NCBI GenBank assembly: GCA_964610175.1
Contig: CAZSVE010000004.1
Location: forward strand, 1 to 64,000
Origin: CAZSVE01 sp964610175
GTDB lineage: Bacteria; Pseudomonadota; Gammaproteobacteria; HK1
Reading direction: 5' to 3'
Length of the DNA: 64,000 nt
Made by a program: the position numbers and the translations under genes
The notes under the pieces: model-generated
What the model saw: the letters and a program-made list of their open reading frames with translations, nothing else
What the model was told of the DNA's origin: nothing
Databases searched by the model: none
Shown here: piece by piece, positions 36,981 through 48,348 of the stretch
Layout: every line of letters begins with the position of its first letter
How positions within the stretch are numbered: position 1 is the first letter of the stretch

Positions 36981-39349
36981 AACCTGTTCTGATATCCGGG
37001 GACAGTTCTCGTCAGGAACTGACCGGTTTTTCTACCGATTCCAGCCAGTCCTTTGAGTTCGAGTTGTAGAAAGAAGGCATTATTGAAATTCCCATCGGTG
37101 CTGCTGAGGAATCGTTGAACCAGCACCCGCGCGCCCCAACAGCATCTGTCGTATTCCAAACCGGCGACTGTTTCCAGAGTTCGTGATTCCGGTAACGCAT
37201 AAGTCCACCGCCCGATAGCCCCCCAGTTCTTTGTCAGCGACCATCGGAATGAGGTGTTGGCCTGTTCTTCATGAGCACGATCGTAACGATAACCAAGATT
37301 GAAAACGCGCTGATCATCGGGTTTGTAACGTACAGAAAAATTGGTTTTCGTCGCGGTATTATCCTGAACGTTGTATTGCAGCCCGCCTAGAATCCGCCAT
37401 TCCCTGGCTATTTTGGCGGCCATTTCCGTAATGATTTCAGATGAGCTTTCCGTATCGATAGTCTTCTGCTCCGGCAGGCGTACTTTCCGATCCCGCAGGT
37501 ATCGGATTTGTCCCACACTGGCCCGGAATACCTCTTCCGCAGTTTGCTCGTCGAGCAAGCGAGTCGTTAGCGCAAGCGATACCTGATGGGCATCTCCTAC
37601 CCGATCGGCACCGGTAAACCGATGCTCTCTGAATAGCTTTCCGAAGTTGAATGTGTATTCACCCGTATCGAATACCGGAATATCATTCTGATCGTCATAT
37701 GGTACGAACAAATAATAAAGGCGTGGCTCGAGTGTTTGGGTGTATGCACGTTTTCCAAGGCGTGTTTGTCGATCCAAGAAGATTCCGCTGTCAAGGCTAA
37801 ATATGGGGAGCGTGCGTTTCGGGGCATTTGGCTTTTTGGCATCGGTCCCGCTAAGGTCGTATCGGGTATGCCGCAAGGAAAGTTTCGGTACAAGGAACGT
37901 CGATGCCGTATACAACGGGTAGCTGACCGAAGGTGTAATGTCAAGGCGTGTCCCGGTGACACTGGATCGACGCTGGAAGTTGACCCATTCTCCTTCGAAC
38001 TGAAAGTTAAAGGTACGGTTACGCTCGGGGAACTGGGTACCGAATCGTAGTTGGGGGAATTGTTCATACGGCCGCGACTCGGCCAATATCGTTTCGTCGA
38101 GTATCTGGTAGTCTTGAATACGACCGCGCGCCCACCAGTGATCATTCAAATAGCTGATATCGGCACGCCGTTCCAGGAACCGGGTACTGGACATATCCAG
38201 CGATGCACCCATATCTTCGAAATAGTTCTTATCGGATATGCGGTTGAAGTTTACATCGGCATGCCATCTCGTGGAGATATTACCGGTGTGCTGAAACCGA
38301 AACGCCGATCTACTTTCGTTACGCAGATCATCGTTCGGCAGAATCTCAAGTCCGATGCTCCCGGTGCCGATACGGGTCAGATAACGATATTCTCCTTGTA
38401 GGAGGATGCCACGATCCGCCATTCCGCGCGCGGCAAAGGTGGCATCTTGCTCCGGCGCGATGTTCCAATAAAATGGCACCATGATGTCGACGCCATTCGA
38501 ATCGGAAACTCCAAAGTTGGGCAACAAAAAACCAGTCTTACGCTTATCGCTCAGGGGGAATGTCAGGTAGGGAGTATAAAAAACCGGTATATTCTTCAGC
38601 TTTACCGTCACATTGCGGGCGGTACCCGAATCCTTGGCCTTATCTACTTTGATCTGTTTGGCTGTCAGCCACCAGCCCTTGGTTTTCGAATCCTCTTCGC
38701 CGGCAAGCCCGGTATCGAAGTGCTCGGGACTGGGGGTGCAAGTCGTGTAGGTGGCATTTTTTGCCGTCATCCGGTTCGGATTCCGCAGCCGTATTTGTCT
38801 AGCAGTTCCGTGTCCATGTTTCTCCGTCAGCAGGAATTTGGCATTTTCGATTTGGGATTCATTGGACGATAAGTCTATATGGGCGGAATCACCGACCACA
38901 TAGTGCCCCGCATCCCAGACCTCAATATGACCCTGCACGTCTACAGTTTCCGACGGTTTATCATATTGGGCAATGTCCGCGCTAAGGTATTTAGTTCCCC
39001 GGCGAACCTGTACGTTTCCCTCCAGGGTAAAGATATTTTCATCGGACACGCTTGATTCGTCAGCCAGCAGATAGGTGGAGGTCAAGTCGATTCCTTCCGT
39101 ACTTACCGTGGGGTGAGGAGGTGGTATCCAATAATCGTCTTCGCAAAGGGACCAATCTGGTTCGCCGTTCACAGAATCGACAGATGAAAGAGGCGTATCC
39201 GCCAATACTGCGGTCGGTGATCCGCATATCCAGATGAAGGCCATCGTCAGAGAGACCAATATCGCAGGATGAGTCAAGCGAGTACGATGATAGGAGAAGG
39301 GTAGCGATATCACGTTTTTTATTCCAAGGGTATCATGATAGCGAAGCAT
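36977..39349 (-). CDS. lptD: LPS-assembly protein LptD
   Basis: Outer-membrane beta-barrel that, with LptE, inserts lipopolysaccharide into the outer leaflet. Signal peptide (HPAILVSLTMAFIWICGSPTAVLA), jellyroll domain (TYLLADESSVSDENIFTLEGNVQVRRGTKYLSADIAQYDK), then the barrel with YLTFPLSDKRKTGFLLPNFGVSDSNGVDIMVPFYWNIAPEQDAT and C-terminal strands. Cysteines CEDDYW and TTCTP near the N-terminus and CC near the C-terminus could form the usual disulfides. About 790 residues. The frame is open to 39403; the ATG at 39349 is my choice. surA and pdxA, the usual neighbours, are absent. The stop codon is provided by an R-element. Confidence 0.95.
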   Translation of the reverse strand: MLRYHDTLGIKNVISLPFSYHRTRLTHPAILVSLTMAFIWICGSPTAVLADTPLSSVDSVNGEPDWSLCEDDYWIPPPHPTVSTEGIDLTSTYLLADESSVSDENIFTLEGNVQVRRGTKYLSADIAQYDKPSETVDVQGHIEVWDAGHYVVGDSAHIDLSSNESQIENAKFLLTEKHGHGTARQIRLRNPNRMTAKNATYTTCTPSPEHFDTGLAGEEDSKTKGWWLTAKQIKVDKAKDSGTARNVTVKLKNIPVFYTPYLTFPLSDKRKTGFLLPNFGVSDSNGVDIMVPFYWNIAPEQDATFAARGMADRGILLQGEYRYLTRIGTGSIGLEILPNDDLRNESRSAFRFQHTGNISTRWHADVNFNRISDKNYFEDMGASLDMSSTRFLERRADISYLNDHWWARGRIQDYQILDETILAESRPYEQFPQLRFGTQFPERNRTFNFQFEGEWVNFQRRSSVTGTRLDITPSVSYPLYTASTFLVPKLSLRHTRYDLSGTDAKKPNAPKRTLPIFSLDSGIFLDRQTRLGKRAYTQTLEPRLYYLFVPYDDQNDIPVFDTGEYTFNFGKLFREHRFTGADRVGDAHQVSLALTTRLLDEQTAEEVFRASVGQIRYLRDRKVRLPEQKTIDTESSSEIITEMAAKIAREWRILGGLQYNVQDNTATKTNFSVRYKPDDQRVFNLGYRYDRAHEEQANTSFRWSLTKNWGAIGRWTYALPESRTLETVAGLEYDRCCWGARVLVQRFLSSTDGNFNNAFFLQLELKGLAGIGRKTGQFLTRTVPGYQNRF

Positions 39350-39667
39350 GGACCGACATATGTTTTGCATGCGGCCCCTTGAAATTACACTCGTCACTGT
39401 CATCGGGATCGATAAGGAAGGATCTCTTCCAACCCCTCCCGAACGAATCTCATCATCTTACCCATATTCATATTTAGTGACGCATGGCCAAAAACTATCC
39501 CGGATAGACGATTATACTTGGATTCATTGTAGGATATACCAACAAAAGCCTAATTAGCCACAATCTTGTTGCCAAAAAGTAACGATCAAACGTATACACT
39601 AGATAGAAGGCAACCTCTCCCCATCGTTCGGTTTTCTCTGGATATCCATGGGGAATATAAGCAGGAA

Positions 39668-40582
39668 CTATTCGAAGGCGTTACGGAGTCCCTCCGCAGT
39701 AATAAGAAAGACATTCTCGCCGCCCGATTCCAGATCAAGCCACACCAACGGTAAATTCGGGAACGCCCTTTCCAACGCGTGGCGACTTGCACCTACCTCG
39801 ACGACCAATATGCCCTTTAGCGTGAGGAATCGACCCGCCTCCCGAAGAATAGGCATAACACACGCAAGACCATCATCACTCGCCGCAAGACCAATCTCCG
39901 GTTCATGGCGGTATTCCGGAGGCATGGCAGCAATCTCGGCGATATCCACATAAGGGGGATTGCTGATAATGATATCGTAGGGCTCCTCGGTTGTTACCGC
40001 CGCAAAAAGATCCGACTCGATGATGCTTATTCGATTACCGAGTTCGTGATCGGAGATGTTCTGTCGGGCAACCATAATGGCATCCGGAGAAATATCCGTG
40101 GCATCCACGCGGGATTCCGGGAACGCCAATGCTGCCGCAATAGCAAGGCAACCGCTACCCGTACCGAGATCAAGAATACGCATCGTTTCACTCGGATCTT
40201 CTACCCAAGGGGCAAAACCCCGTCCAATCCACTCGGCAATTGGCGAGCGGGGAATCAACACCCGCTCATCCACATACAACCGAACGCCCGCGAACCAAGC
40301 CTCCCGCGTCAGATAAGCAGCCGGGAGCCGTTCCTCCACTCGCCGAAAGAACAGCTTCAGAATCATGCGTTTCTCTTCCCTCGTAAGCTTCCCCTGGAGC
40401 AATTCCGTAGATGTATCCGGCGATAGGTGCAGAACATGACGCACCAATACCAAGGCCTCATCCACGGCGTTATCCATGCCGTGACCGAAGAAGATCTCCG
40501 CCTCATTGAATCGGCTTGCGCCCCAACGGACAAGATCCAATGCCGTACAATCTTCCGGGGAAAAATTATTGATATCTACCAT
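39668..40582 (-). CDS. prmB: 50S ribosomal protein uL3 glutamine N5-methyltransferase
   Basis: Methylates a glutamine in ribosomal protein L3. 304 residues. SAM-binding motif I VDLGTGSGCLAIA-type (ILDLGTGSGCLAIAAALAFP), catalytic IISNPPYVD (NPPY), and the PrmB-typical YLTREAWFAGVRLYVDERVLIPRSPIAEWI, which distinguishes it from PrmC. Its neighbour in many relatives is aroC; not seen here. Confidence 0.95.
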   Translation of the reverse strand: MVDINNFSPEDCTALDLVRWGASRFNEAEIFFGHGMDNAVDEALVLVRHVLHLSPDTSTELLQGKLTREEKRMILKLFFRRVEERLPAAYLTREAWFAGVRLYVDERVLIPRSPIAEWIGRGFAPWVEDPSETMRILDLGTGSGCLAIAAALAFPESRVDATDISPDAIMVARQNISDHELGNRISIIESDLFAAVTTEEPYDIIISNPPYVDIAEIAAMPPEYRHEPEIGLAASDDGLACVMPILREAGRFLTLKGILVVEVGASRHALERAFPNLPLVWLDLESGGENVFLITAEGLRNAFE

Positions 40583-40992
40583 GTCCGGGTTAATGAAGAT
40601 TCTTCAGGAAAATACAACAAAGAAATCGAATCATCCTAATGTCAGGATATTGTCGATTTTATTCCTAATCGCACTCCAGTTTTGACGTAAATCCATAGTA
40701 TAACGTATTTTCCCGTTGTTTCCGGCACCCAAGTCAAGTGCAGAAATCGGGTATATCTGCGAATCCCCCCTGATGACCAGATAGATAGTTCTTCGGGTTG
40801 GGAGATGTCAGTGCGTTCGTTCTGACTGGTTCAGAATAATACAGGTATGCTTTTCCGGATGAACCGCTTTTTATTGAGGTGGTCTTATTGCTCCATTCCC
40901 CGTTTCGGGGATTGCATTCACCTTATAGCAGAACTTTCCACCACCATGCTGAAGGAAGTTATCGGTGGATAAATAGATTTCACCCGCGCCTT
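40583..40992. other. intergenic stretch, nothing recognised
   Basis: Between the prmB start and the dioxygenase stop. It is AT-rich near prmB. No R-element and no supported gene. Confidence 0.35.
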
Positions 40993-41895
40993 TTACACCG
41001 TGCCTTCGAGCCGGTCGTAGTAACGCGCCCGGTAAAGGAGCCGCGGAGTTTCCGTATCATCGGTGAACGCGGATCGATCGTGTAGAACATTGTTATTGAT
41101 CACGCCCCAGCCGGGTTGCAGAGTTGCACGAAATACATAAGGTGAATCCGAATACAGTAATCGTTTGAGAAACGTCAGTGCCTCAGTAAGCGTAGAATCC
41201 TCTTTCCAGTGGATATTACGGGTGCGCATAGTGTAACGCATATGCAATGAACCGTCGGTCCGCACGGAAAATACTGGTCCGCTGCGCTTGGATCTTTGCA
41301 AAACACCGTTTGCGGAATAAGCCGGGATAGTCATGGCGTCCGGTGCCATGAGTGCAGTGATAAACTTAGGGTTCTCCTCTCGCAGCAAGATGTAAGCTAT
41401 ATCCTGATCCATCATTGCGTTCACGCCACCTCTTCGGGCTGGAGTCACGCAGTGCAACAAAAAGCTGCGTACCTGCCGATCCGGTGTGTTGTAGTAACCG
41501 TCCGTGTGCCAATGGAGGGGACGATTGGTGTAGGGAATAAACTCTCCGCGCCCGTCGGCATCCGTGACGGTGATGGCAGTAATAGCATCTTCATTACTCC
41601 CCTGATTACGGTCAAGATTGTGCAGCCCGAAGCGGGTACCAAGCAGGGAAGGGATATTTTTGTCTGGATCGCTCCCGATGGCGCTTTGGTAGATGGCCAT
41701 GTTGGCCTTACTGCAACGTTCGATGATCTCCCCATGCTCGGCCTCGGTCAACGTACGCGGATCTTTAATCCGAACGTATAACTTTGAGATATCGGTGGGA
41801 TAATCGGCGAGCTTTGCATCCCGCCAAGTACGGTAGGCGGCATCTTCGGCACTGTCGAATGGGGTACCTATCGGTGCAATGTAGTTGGTTTGCAT
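40993..41895 (-). CDS. TauD/TfdA-family Fe(II)/2-oxoglutarate dioxygenase
   Basis: 300 residues. The iron ligands HxD are in PLHWHTDGYYNTP (about 128-132) and the distal His in GVINNNVLHDRSAFTD; the 2-oxoglutarate-binding Arg follows in RLLYRARYYDRL. RRGGVNAMMDQDIAYILL is the typical strand region after the HxD turn. Substrate not predictable; it is not a close taurine dioxygenase match. It lies alone. Confidence 0.85.
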   Translation of the reverse strand: MQTNYIAPIGTPFDSAEDAAYRTWRDAKLADYPTDISKLYVRIKDPRTLTEAEHGEIIERCSKANMAIYQSAIGSDPDKNIPSLLGTRFGLHNLDRNQGSNEDAITAITVTDADGRGEFIPYTNRPLHWHTDGYYNTPDRQVRSFLLHCVTPARRGGVNAMMDQDIAYILLREENPKFITALMAPDAMTIPAYSANGVLQRSKRSGPVFSVRTDGSLHMRYTMRTRNIHWKEDSTLTEALTFLKRLLYSDSPYVFRATLQPGWGVINNNVLHDRSAFTDDTETPRLLYRARYYDRLEGTV

Positions 41896-42228
41896 AAATC
41901 TAGGGAGGTCTGTTCCGGGTTATCAATGCTTTCTGCCCTTCGAATACGGCACGTGATTTCGATTGCCAAATTCGAACAGAAAAAGAGACGAGGCTGGCCT
42001 TTCCTTCAAGCTTCCCAAGCATATACGATATCTCACGAGACCCGAATCGGGTCACTCGTCGGGATACTTTGGCTACGACCATTTTCTCCCCCAAAGATTG
42101 GGTTCTCGAAGAATCATTCGATACGCCTTATGTCCTCGAGTAGTGGAAATGGTGCATCCTATGTTAGGATTTTACTTTCTAAAACAATCGGATAATCGAT
42201 TGAGAATCCTATTCTGAGAGCAAGAAAA

Positions 42229-42609
42229 ATGAGATTTTTTCCAAAGACTATTATCACGATGATAATGATACTTGGATCTAATCTGACTTATGGTTTCCTG
42301 TCGTGCCCCCAAACAGAGCAACAATATCAGTCCTTGCTATCTAGACAGGGAGGCAGCATTACTTCCCCACAAAATCAGGCACTGCTAAAGCAGTGCTATG
42401 AAGAGGTAAAATGGCAATTCGAATATCACATCCGAAATCAATATCCATCACTTGGAATGGGAGGGTATCCGCCTACACCCTCCCCTGGAATAGATAAGCA
42501 AATTTGCACTGATGGCTTGTTCAAGGGCCAAACTATCGATCCTAACCGATGTCTTATCGGACAAGGTGGTGAAATGATGGAAAAATTCATGAAGACATTC
42601 GGGTTTTAG
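42229..42609 (+). CDS. small secreted protein, function unknown
   Basis: 126 residues. A signal peptide is clear (KTIITMIMILGSNLTYGFLSC). The mature part has four cysteines (CPQTEQQYQSLL, LLKQCYEEVKWQF, ICTDGLFKG, NRCLIGQGG) that could pair, a Pro/Gly-rich turn GMGGYPPTPSPG, and ends FMKTFGF. agcaagaaa lies before the ATG. Lower GC than its neighbours. Not recognised. Confidence 0.7.
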   Translation: MRFFPKTIITMIMILGSNLTYGFLSCPQTEQQYQSLLSRQGGSITSPQNQALLKQCYEEVKWQFEYHIRNQYPSLGMGGYPPTPSPGIDKQICTDGLFKGQTIDPNRCLIGQGGEMMEKFMKTFGF

Positions 42610-42764
42610 CCCCCTCAAAAATCGTGGGGTATTTTGGGACAGGCAGATTGCCAACAAGGGTATTTGCGGTAGGAATGCCCGTCCTGGCCCCACACACAGA
42701 CCCGGACATGCAGTTTCCCTGCGTCCGATTCCTCGGTTGTACTCGCTTTCGCGCAAGTGATTAC
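42610..42764 (-). other. group II intron 3' region (remnant)
   Basis: On the minus strand, ggaaactgcatgtccgggtc followed by tgtgtgtggggccaggacgg resembles the stretch between the maturase gene and domain V of bacterial group II introns. Its position directly downstream of the broken maturase gene supports this. Exact domain limits were not traced. Confidence 0.5.
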
Positions 42765-43458
42765 CTATGATGCATACACTACATACTGTCCCTTTTCCTC
42801 TACTATGCGTGGGATTGCTACTCCGAGTCGCTTGCTTCCTTTGTGAAAACCATGTCACGTGAACCCTCTTCGCTTGCTACCTCTTCTGTTACGCCATTTG
42901 AACGCGCTTATAATAGCCCATCGAAAATAGGTACCTAGCGAAGCTTCGCCTCAAACCGACAAAGCATGATTGAGTGTTGATAAGGCGAAATTAGTATCCT
43001 GCAAAACTTGATCCAATTGTGAAGCTGAGCGGGAAATAAACGAAGTAGTGACTTCCCGTTCCACATCGACTCCATAGTAGCTGTAATATCTCGGCAACAA
43101 TCGCCTTCAGACCATCAACGAACGCCCGATCTGGCAAATGGCGATTCTCCTTGACCCATTCCTTTATCCGCTTGCACGTTCCTTACAACTTCTTTCGCGC
43201 AGTGCGTCGCTTCACTCTCGGTATCCCTTTCCTGCCTTTATACCAATACAGTTCAAATCCCAGAAAGCCAAACCGCCTTTCCATACTCGGGTCGAAACGG
43301 CTAAATCTCAGTATCTTCGTCTTCTCCAGCGCTACCGCCGGACCAAATTTCTCTAGCCTCTTCGATAATGCCTTGTAAAATCTCACCGTGTCCTCTTCGT
43401 GGCGAAAACCGATGGGGACTTTCACCCTGCAAGATATGCCGGACTTTGCCCGGCGCAA
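42765..43458 (-). pseudogene. group II intron reverse transcriptase/maturase, 3' part, disrupted by an R-element
   Basis: The minus strand encodes pieces of a maturase C-terminus in several frames: GFRHEEDTVRFYKALSKRLE and TKILRFSRF (43183-43458), then KRIKEWVKENRHLPDRAFV and RYYSYYGVDVEREV in other frames. After the R-element at 42935-43043 it continues with FRWAIISAFKWRNRRGSKRR, an in-frame TGA, and RLGVAIPRIVEEKGQYVVYA. These match the order expected of an LtrA-type protein. The catalytic YADD part upstream is missing. The gene is dead through truncation, at least two frameshifts, a nonsense codon and the insertion. Confidence 0.85.
42935..43043 (+). repeat. R-element inserted in the maturase pseudogene
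   Basis: Complete variant A copy, beginning ctagcgaagcttcgcctc. Coding-like maturase sequence is present on both sides, so this copy arrived by insertion. Confidence 0.9.
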
Positions 43459-43497
43459 TGCAGCAAGAAATCTTGTGTATTCGGAACATCTTCAAAG

Positions 43498-43575
43498 CAG
43501 AAGATTTCTCGCCACGCTCGAAATGACCATCGAAATGTTCGATCGTCTTGTCGAAGATTTTTCGGGTGAGGGACT
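43498..43575 (+). repeat. short dispersed repeat (aagatttctcgccacgctcg)
   Basis: Second copy of the stretch at 13717-13795. Confidence 0.55.
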
Positions 43576-43592
43576 AATGGGAGCTAATGATG

Positions 43593-44324
43593 CTAAGTGG
43601 TCAGGATCCGTACCGGGGTTCCCACGCGAAGTCCGAATCGTAGGGCGGCATTACCTTGATTGATAGCAATTTCCACCAAGCCGTTGGCATTCTCGTACCA
43701 GAACCCCTTGCCCTTGGGGACCTGAGCGAATGTCTCGGCGCGATGTAGTGCTATGCCACCTATCATGAGTTGTTCGGAACCATGGAGTCCCAAGGCTCGC
43801 AAACCTGTCATGGCGTTCCCGAAATGATCGATGTAGATAACTTCGGCTAGATCCTCCGGCCAGGAAGGGCTGACTATCGACTGAGTGGGCAGGGAGGTAG
43901 TCGGGATCGATTCCTCGCGCGCGATCATGGCCGCCACCGGCGCGAATAGATCCCGTCCATGGAAACTGGCGCTCAATCGGTGTGGTCGCCATGTGATTTC
44001 GACGATTTGCACCTCATGGCCCCGGCGGGCGACAGCATTGAATAATCCATTATTGGGGCCAACGAACCGACGCCCATCTACCGTAACTATGACCGGCAAT
44101 CGTGATTCGGTGCCAACTTCGGGATCGACGACACAAAGGAATATGCTGTCTTCCGGGAAGACTTCCACGAATGCCGCCAGCAGGTATGCCGCGGCCTTGG
44201 GATCGAAACTGGGAACATCGTGCATGAGGTCCACGATGGGGACGCCGGGTGCCTTGTCGAACAACACCGCTTTGACCTGTCCAACGTAGGGACCGAAACC
44301 GAAATCCGTGAAAAGTACGATCAT
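43593..44324 (-). CDS. SAM hydrolase (SAM hydroxide adenosyltransferase, chlorinase/fluorinase superfamily)
   Basis: 243 residues of the DUF62 family, which uses water to convert S-adenosylmethionine to adenosine and methionine. MIVLFTDFGFGPYVGQVKAVL at the N-terminus contains the conserved Asp. VDPEVGTESRLPVIV, FVGPNNGLFNAV and FHGRDLFAPVAA are family motifs, with the Asp-Arg-His-type residues of hydrolases rather than the halogenase loop. A halogenase seems unlikely because the 23-residue loop of fluorinases is absent. It stands alone. Confidence 0.92.
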   Translation of the reverse strand: MIVLFTDFGFGPYVGQVKAVLFDKAPGVPIVDLMHDVPSFDPKAAAYLLAAFVEVFPEDSIFLCVVDPEVGTESRLPVIVTVDGRRFVGPNNGLFNAVARRGHEVQIVEITWRPHRLSASFHGRDLFAPVAAMIAREESIPTTSLPTQSIVSPSWPEDLAEVIYIDHFGNAMTGLRALGLHGSEQLMIGGIALHRAETFAQVPKGKGFWYENANGLVEIAINQGNAALRFGLRVGTPVRILTT

Positions 44325-44388
44325 CGTGATGAGAGCACTGTAAGCTGTGGCGTGATATTTCTACCCTGGGTTTCATGCGCGACTTTAA

Positions 44389-44455
44389 CGGAGCAGTGAA
44401 AAATGTAATTTTTTACCCGGTGCGCGACACAGTATGTTGTTATTTTCAATGGCGT
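44389..44455 (-). repeat. H-family repeat (partial)
   Basis: The reverse complement reads aaaataacaacatactgtgt then cgcgcaccgg...catttttcactgc, related to 9110-9170. Confidence 0.5.
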
Positions 44456-44457
44456 TA

Positions 44458-44501
44458 CTTTGTTTATTTCCTGCTCATCTTCGCAAATGAGCCACCATTT
44501 A
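44458..44501 (-). repeat. R-element (truncated)
   Basis: Only the AAATAAAC end is present (ctttgtttatttcctgctca onward for 44 bp). It stops abruptly at gccaccatttag, at the edge of the region holding the perfect hairpin and the IS110 remnant. Confidence 0.7.
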
Positions 44502-44772
44502 GCCGACCCATGTCAATAGGGTGCATAAAATGCTCGCGACCCTAAGTACGATTTTTTGATGTCGAAAAGCACAGCGATAAAACCTCAATACGCACCTTCG
44601 GTTCTCAGTGGTAAGGCGACGGTTAAAACTGAACCGCACCAGTCACCCTTATGGATTAAGGCGCTGGGGCTTGCTCCCGATTGGGAGTAAACGCCCCCGC
44701 CTTTGGCTCTATCTGGCCCCAGAAAATCCTCAGTACCCTGCCAAGTCCAAGTGGTTCGCAATCTTTCTTGAA
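44502..44772. other. intergenic stretch, possibly old mobile-element DNA
   Basis: No intact gene is recognised on either strand. It lies between a truncated R-element and a perfect 21-bp hairpin. Confidence 0.3.
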
Positions 44773-44818
44773 GCCTCCCTTTCCAATAGACAACTTGTTG
44801 TCTATTGGAAAGGGAGGC
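44773..44818. repeat. perfect 21-bp inverted repeat with 4-nt loop
   Basis: gcctccctttccaatagaca plus one base is mirrored exactly after cttg. There is no flanking T run of the kind a terminator needs, and no gene ends nearby. It may be two abutting inverted repeats of a lost insertion sequence. Confidence 0.85.
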
Positions 44819-45029
44819 AGTCAATCGCGATTTCACAAATCTATGGCCTATCGCCCTGTGGACGATATCCAACACGTTGCTGGCTCAATCACAGAGGCGT
44901 ATCAGTTAAACCCTTACTTTTCCGACAGAATTTGGCGGGATGAGACAGCTGCCAATCAAATTTTATGGTTTACTCCCAACACATTTTCAGGTTCACTGCC
45001 TCAGCCCTCGACCTCATTTTTTTCCTACT

Positions 45030-45413
45030 TCATGCAAATGCCTTATGTACATCAAATGGAACGTCGTCACACAAAACATAATAACAAGCCCGGGCTAGTT
45101 TATGGGCAACCGTCTTAATGGCAATAATACCGTTCGTCTTGGCCTTCTTCCGCTGGTAATAACGTTTGATGTGGGGGTTGTAACGCACCGCGAAATTCGC
45201 CGCTTCCATATATGCCCATGCCAGATATTTATTGCCATTTTTAGCATTACCGTGTCCTTTACTTTTACCGTTGCTTATCCGCTTACTGCCTGCGCAACGA
45301 CAATAGGAAGCATAGTTACCAACCTTGGCAAAACGATTGATATCCCCACTCTCAAGCACGATCGTCAGCCCAAGAGTCGTACCTATACCACTGATCCCGA
45401 CTAAAAGCTTTGA
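45030..45413 (-). pseudogene. IS110-family transposase C-terminal remnant
   Basis: The minus strand reads LVGISGIGTTLGLTIVLESG then DINRFAKVGNYASYCRC, and GHGNAKNGNKYLAWAYMEAANFAVRY: the helix-hairpin-helix and transposase_20 part of IS110-type DEDD transposases. The N-terminal catalytic DEDD domain is missing, and the sequence starts where R-element-like DNA (45425-45449) begins. Residues after KRYYQRKKAKTNGIIAIKTVAHKLARACYYVL are complete to the natural end. Confidence 0.85.
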
Positions 45414-45424
45414 TTCAGAATTAT

Positions 45425-45449
45425 CTTTACAAATGGATCAAGTTTTGCT
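45425..45449 (-). repeat. R-element internal fragment
   Basis: ctttacaaatggatcaagtt and the following tttgc match the variant A middle; both ends are missing. Confidence 0.4.
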
Positions 45450-45694
45450 TCTTCCTATAATTGAGATATAAAAAACCCCTTCCCCAATTAAGAAGCGTAA
45501 AAAAACGCTCCGATAAGATTCTCCACTTCGCCCGGTGGTAGGTGTCTTGGAGGACTTTGGCGGCAATTGCCGACGCAAATTAACGCGTATTCAACGCGTT
45601 CATAGGCCACATGATAGGGTGCAAAATATTGATTCTTATCCGGACACGCTTGCCAATGTGGGCAATTCAGAAGATTCAGTATACCAAACCAATG
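45450..45694. other. intergenic stretch, nothing recognised
   Basis: Between two R-element fragments. No supported gene. Confidence 0.3.
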
Positions 45695-47380
<1,686 letters not shown>

Positions 47381-48000
47381 TCATCTTATCCACTCTACAG
47401 TAAAACTAGGCTCATTATCCCCTTGGGGATCTAAGAAGAATATCATACCCAGTCGATTATCCGATGCACCGGTAAAACAGAGTCTTCGATGGTTTTTCCA
47501 AAATCGGCATTACCCACCCATACGTTGAATCGAATATCCATGCTTTCCCCAGCATTATCCACGAATACCTGTATGGTATTCCCTGTTTCCTCTCTGGCTT
47601 TTTTACCGTCTAACAACCAGGTAATCCGATTTGGGGTCCACTCGAACGTATAGAGATGGAAGTCTTCGCATAAATTACTTTGCGCATCTACCCAGATGAA
47701 TTGGTCAGTTTTATCGGCACCCAATCCAAAATGAGCGTTTGTGGCGAAGCTGTTGCAATTATCCGTGATTTTCTCGAAATCCAGTTCGTTCCAATAAACG
47801 GTTTCAGATGGAAATTCGGTTTCCATAAAAAAACTGGAAATGACGTTATTTCCTTGAGCAACTTGTATATTGGCTCCGAATTTACCGGTTCGATACGCAG
47901 TCTTCGTGTATAGTCCGGTCCTGGACACACATAAGCCTGCTTCAGGAAATAGAGTCGCACCAATAAATAATAATAGTAAGAATAAGGTTCTTTCCGTTAT
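47381..48000 (-). pseudogene. family 16 glycoside hydrolase, decaying
   Basis: The central frame (47443-47928) encodes a GH16 core: AYRTGKFGANIQVAQGNNVISSFF, the catalytic E-L-D-F-E in YWNELDFEKI, and FHLYTFEWTPNRITWLLDG. In the same frame upstream lies a signal-peptide-like RTLFLLLLFIGATLFPEAG, but the codon at the expected start, 6 bp after aaggaag, is ATA (47998-48000), not ATG. After DWV there is a TGA, and the expected C-terminal strand appears out of frame as DPQGDNEPSFTVEWIR. So start loss, a nonsense codon and a frameshift are all visible. An alternative is a shortened protein from the GTG at 47928, which would lack export. Confidence 0.75.
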
Positions 48001-48156
48001 TTACTTCCTTGGAGATGGTTTTTGTGGAGGTTACTTTAATGGCGACAAACTGATTTCTGGTGCGAAGTCATAAGTTTGCCGGTTTAAAGCACTGAAGGCG
48101 GTTGCTGTGCGCGGAATCGAGGTGTTCGATCCGAAGCATTCCAAATAATTATACTC

Positions 48157-48268
48157 TAGCGAAACTTCGCCTTGGACCGATGAAACATCATTTAGGCTAT
48201 TATGTAGAGAAAGTTGGCGTCTTGTAAAATTCGACTTATTTGCGAAGATGAATGGAAAACAAACAAAC
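48157..48268 (+). repeat. R-element
   Basis: Complete copy, begins ctagcgaaacttcgccttgg. Confidence 0.85.
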
Positions 48269-48348
48269 CTCCATGCTGGACCAGGAATAAGCTTGTGGAA
48301 TAGCTCATTTTACGATTAGGTCTATTGGTGGTTTCTATTTGGTTGAAT

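Noticed and set aside
43593..44324. Halogenase (fluorinase/chlorinase)
   Set aside because: The loop characteristic of fluorinases is missing and the residues fit the SAM hydrolase branch.
45030..45413. Intact IS110 insertion sequence
   Set aside because: The N-terminal DEDD catalytic domain and element ends are missing; only the C-terminal part remains.
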